22,492 nucleotides of DNA from positions 1-22,492 of the forward strand of contig JACQGG010000053.1 in NCBI GenBank assembly GCA_016199665.1, read 5' to 3'. The stretch's first letter is position 1. Each line of letters opens with the position of its first letter. A program made the position numbers and the translations under genes. The notes below the pieces were generated by a model. It made no database searches. It was not told where the DNA came from and saw only the letters and a list, made by a program, of their open reading frames with translations. This DNA comes from Acidobacteriota bacterium. Lineage in GTDB: Bacteria > Acidobacteriota > UBA6911 > JACQSX01. Shown here piece after piece: positions 19,912 through 22,492 of this stretch.

Positions 19912-21807
19912 CTACTTGAGTTTCGCTCCGGGAGTCACATCTTCGGTGAAAGTGGCCAGAATCGGCACGTCATTCTCCGTTGCGGCCAGCACCATGCCGT
20001 TCGATTCGATTCCCATGAGTCGGGCCGGCTTGAGGTTGGCGACCAGAATGATCCTTTTGCCCAGGAGATCCTCAGGGGCGTACTTCCGGCCGATTCCCGC
20101 GACCACCTGCCGCTTTTCCCTCCCGATGTCAACCTCCAGCTTGAGCAGCTTATCCGAGTTTGGAACCCGTGCAGCCTGAAGAATCAACCCCGCCCGCAGG
20201 TCGATCTTGGAGAAATCGTCCAGAGTGATCCGGGTTTCAGTCGACGCTGCAGACGCTGCCTCATTCTGGGAAAGCCTTTCCAGAAAAGAGTCCTTGTCGA
20301 TTCGCGGAAAAATCTGCTCAATGGCGCCGATCCGCGTTCCCGCAGGGAATTCTCCCCACCGCAACTGGTCCCATCGGGCCGACAACGAAGCGTGCTCCAG
20401 GCCGAGGCAATCCCAGATCCGCTGCGAGGTGAGGGGGAGCAGCGGGCGAAGCAGCAGGGCCAGGAGCCGGAGGACTTCAAGAGCATTGACCATTACCCGC
20501 TCCAGTTGCCGCCTTTGATCGGGATCCTTGGCCAGTTTCCAGGGTTCCTGAGCGACGATGTATCGGTTGGCTGCGCCAATCAGCTCCCAGATGCTCTCCA
20601 GCGCTTTGTGCAATTGATAAGCCTGAAAGTGCTGGTGGACCGTCTCAGCGGTCTTGTCAAACTGCTCCCGCAACTGCGGGTCATTGCCTCCCCCGGCCGG
20701 CGCCCGGCCGCCGCAATAGGTCTCGACCATCTTCAAACTGCGGCTGACCAGATTTCCAAGATCATTGGCCAGATCGCTGTTGATGCGCTGCACCAGCGCG
20801 TCAAAGCTGAAGTTCCCGTCCAGACCCACGGGGACTTCGCGCAACAGAAAATAACGAAGCCCGTCCATGGGAAAGACCTTCTCGAAGGCCAGCGGGTCGA
20901 CAAAATTACCGCGGGACTTTGACATTTTTTCCCCCTGGGAGAGCCACCAACCGTGGGAAAGGATCTGACGGGGAACCTCCAGACCGGCTGCCATCAAGAA
21001 AGCCGGCCAGTAAACGGCATGGAACCGCAGAATGTCTTTTCCGATGATGTGAAGCTGGGCGGGCCAGTACTTTTCAAACCGCCCCGGATCGGCTCCAAAA
21101 CCGATTCCGGAAATGTACGACGTCAGCGCGTCGAACCAGACATAAATAATGTGAGACGGGTCAAACTCTGCCGGAATCCCCCACTTGAACGAAGTGCGGG
21201 TAAAGCTGATGTCCTTAAGCCCCCCCTCTACGAAGCGGATGATTTCATTGAATCTTGCCGGCGGGACCACAAAATCCGGCCGCCGCCGGTAAAGGTCCAG
21301 AAGCTTTTCCTGAAACGCCGAAAGTCTGAAAAAGTAGCTCTCCTCGGTCATGAATTCGGTGGAACGGCCGCATTCGGGGCAGTCCACCTTCTGCTCCCCC
21401 TCGCCGGCATAGTTTTCGCAGTTGACGCAGTACCAGCCGCTGTATTTCCCTTTGTAGAGGTGGCCATTGCGGAACACGCGCGCCGACAACTCGTTCAGCG
21501 CCTGGCGATGACGCGGCTCGGTGGTGCGGATGAATTCATCATAATCGATTCCGAGCGCGCCCCAGGCTTTGCGGAACTCTGCAGAATTGCGATCCACCAG
21601 GGCGTGAACAGAGAGTCCTTCGGATGCCGCGGCCCTCTCCATCTTCAGGCCGTGTTCATCGGTGCCGGTCAAAAAGCAGACTTCCCTTCCCGCCAGGCGC
21701 TGATAACGCGCCAGGGTATCGGCAATGACCGTGCTGTAGGCATGGCCAAAGTGCGGCGGACCATTGACGTAGTAAATGGGAGTTGTCAGGTAATATGTGT
21801 TTGACAC
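19912..21807 (-). CDS. metG: Methionyl-tRNA synthetase with C-terminal tRNA-binding domain
   Basis: This enzyme charges tRNA-Met with methionine, 631 aa. The HIGH-type motif is HFGH (19-22, in YYVNGPPHFGHAYS), and KMSKS lies at 294-298. A four-Cys zinc knuckle (C127, C130, C143, C146) lies between. Residues about 530-631 form the Trbp111/EMAPII-like tRNA-binding domain (FSKIDLRAGLILQAARVPNS, then LKPARLMGIESNGMVLAA), typical of dimeric MetRS. The start is GTG at 21807, preceded by a GAGG site at 7 nt that overlaps the larC stop, so larC and metG are coupled. Nothing essential is missing. Confidence 0.98.
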   Translation of the reverse strand: MSNTYYLTTPIYYVNGPPHFGHAYSTVIADTLARYQRLAGREVCFLTGTDEHGLKMERAAASEGLSVHALVDRNSAEFRKAWGALGIDYDEFIRTTEPRHRQALNELSARVFRNGHLYKGKYSGWYCVNCENYAGEGEQKVDCPECGRSTEFMTEESYFFRLSAFQEKLLDLYRRRPDFVVPPARFNEIIRFVEGGLKDISFTRTSFKWGIPAEFDPSHIIYVWFDALTSYISGIGFGADPGRFEKYWPAQLHIIGKDILRFHAVYWPAFLMAAGLEVPRQILSHGWWLSQGEKMSKSRGNFVDPLAFEKVFPMDGLRYFLLREVPVGLDGNFSFDALVQRINSDLANDLGNLVSRSLKMVETYCGGRAPAGGGNDPQLREQFDKTAETVHQHFQAYQLHKALESIWELIGAANRYIVAQEPWKLAKDPDQRRQLERVMVNALEVLRLLALLLRPLLPLTSQRIWDCLGLEHASLSARWDQLRWGEFPAGTRIGAIEQIFPRIDKDSFLERLSQNEAASAASTETRITLDDFSKIDLRAGLILQAARVPNSDKLLKLEVDIGREKRQVVAGIGRKYAPEDLLGKRIILVANLKPARLMGIESNGMVLAATENDVPILATFTEDVTPGAKLK

Positions 21808-21816
21808 CGCTGCGCC

Positions 21817-22492
21817 TCAATTCTGCGACTCACCGCTTCCTCTCCGCCTTGTTTCCCAGTATGCGGCCATGGCTTCATTATAGACGTCCTTGAGCGGCGC
21901 CCCGGCGGCCTGGGCAAGCCGCTGGCAGTCCTCGAACTCAGCCGCGTAGTTAATAACATCCGAGCCCAAGCTTGCGATCTTGATCCGCACCTGCCCAAAC
22001 CGTGTGATTACCGGAACGAAGCTGCGGTTGAGGATTTCGCGCCGCTTGGTCAGATACCGCACACCGAGTGTGGTGGTCTCCCGAAAAAGCATGCCGGCGA
22101 TTTTCTCCCGCTGGGGGGCCTCGCACAGCACCGTCAGCAGGACTCCCGGGCGCCCCAGCTTCATCACAACCGGATGATAAAAAACGTCCAGAGCCCCTCC
22201 CTCGGCGATCAGGTGTTGAAGCAGAGGGCCATAAAACTGCGGGTTCATATCATCAATGTTTGTCTGCAGTTCAACGATTTCCTGCTCTCCCGGCTGGCCC
22301 TCGCCGGCCGGGCCGATGAAAATGCGCAGCAGATTGGGCGTCTCCCGGAAGTCGCGGTCCCCCGCCCCATACCCGATAAGACGCCTTCTTGCCGCCAGTG
22401 CTGCCGGAACGGGCCTGGCAAGCGCGGCCAGAATGGCGGCTCCGGTGGGAGTAGTCATCTCGCTCCGGACCGATCCGCTAAAGGTCTCAAAC
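21817..22492 (-). CDS. larC: LarC, nickel-pincer cofactor synthesis protein (5' end beyond window)
   Basis: The C-terminal half of LarC is visible, about 225 codons. The frame stays open to the right edge: before the internal Met at 22458 it reads FETFSGSVRSE, so that Met is not the start. MTTPTGAAILAAL and LQTNIDDMNPQFYGPLLQHL are LarC hallmarks. The end (SDVINYAAEFEDCQRLA, VYNEAMAAYWETR) also matches. LarC inserts nickel into the pincer cofactor of lactate racemase and related LarA enzymes. LarA, LarB and LarE are not in the window. It is the first visible gene of the run with metG, whose ribosome site overlaps the larC stop. In Lactobacillus larC is made by frameshifting; no break is seen in the part shown here. 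Confidence 0.9.
   Translation of the reverse strand, partial: FETFSGSVRSEMTTPTGAAILAALARPVPAALAARRRLIGYGAGDRDFRETPNLLRIFIGPAGEGQPGEQEIVELQTNIDDMNPQFYGPLLQHLIAEGGALDVFYHPVVMKLGRPGVLLTVLCEAPQREKIAGMLFRETTTLGVRYLTKRREILNRSFVPVITRFGQVRIKIASLGSDVINYAAEFEDCQRLAQAAGAPLKDVYNEAMAAYWETRRRGSGESQN

Noticed and set aside
21817..22458. LarC as a complete 213-residue gene starting at the Met at 22458
   Set aside because: The frame continues unbroken to the window edge with LarC-like residues, so this Met is internal.
1..22492. CRISPR arrays, tRNA or rRNA genes, insertion sequences, prophage
   Set aside because: No repeated spacer pattern, cloverleaf, transposase or phage protein was seen on either strand.

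Overview
The window reads as a piece of chromosome from a GC-rich, diderm (Gram-negative-type) bacterium, most likely an Acidobacteriota relative. That placement is inference. It rests on an outer-membrane lipoprotein trafficking cluster (FtsX-type permease, LolD-like ATPase, LolA-like carrier, LolB/DUF4292-like lipoprotein), a SurA-DsbA fusion, a dnaK-dnaJ-hspR heat-shock operon and a bacterial microcompartment gene pair. Coding density is high, and I see no tRNA, rRNA, insertion sequence, prophage or CRISPR array.

Layout. (1) 1-6283, minus strand: a compact run of eight genes with overlaps or gaps of a few bases. In transcription order they are a DedA/VTT membrane protein, a LolB-like lipoprotein, an FtsX-type permease, a LolD-like ATPase, an 80-residue single-span membrane protein, a LolA-like carrier, a radical SAM enzyme and a SurA-DsbA fusion cut by the left edge. 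The shared theme is building the cell envelope and folding exported proteins. (2) 6284-6695: non-coding, with a strong hairpin. (3) 6696-8719, minus: a microcompartment shell protein (BMC-H) and a CoA-acylating aldehyde dehydrogenase with a C-terminal encapsulation-type helix and an extra C-terminal domain. A tandem -1 slippery sequence sits exactly between the helix and the extra domain, with an immediate stop in the -1 frame. (4) 8908-10318, plus: a RodZ-like protein, an unrecognised small protein and a glutaredoxin-like protein. (5) 10337-14018, minus: dnaK, dnaJ, hspR, with no grpE between dnaK and dnaJ. (6) 14310-16664, plus: a class A penicillin-binding protein. (7) 16673-17413, minus: a PAS protein with a histidine-kinase-like dimerisation helix but no ATPase domain. 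(8) 17577-18590, minus: a long-chain polyprenyl diphosphate synthase with its own promoter. (9) 18631-22492, minus: larC (cut by the right edge), metG, tatD and yajQ, almost without gaps.

How they fit together. The left operon would release lipoproteins from the inner membrane, carry them across the periplasm and receive them at the outer membrane, alongside a periplasmic folding/oxidising protein. RodZ, the class A PBP and the polyprenyl synthase (lipid carrier or quinone tails) also belong to envelope growth. The BMC pair is a small satellite locus whose partner enzymes must be encoded elsewhere.

The most interesting signal is the candidate programmed frameshift or transcriptional slippage site in the microcompartment aldehyde dehydrogenase. 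It would make two forms, both keeping the encapsulation helix, with only one carrying the extra C-terminal domain.
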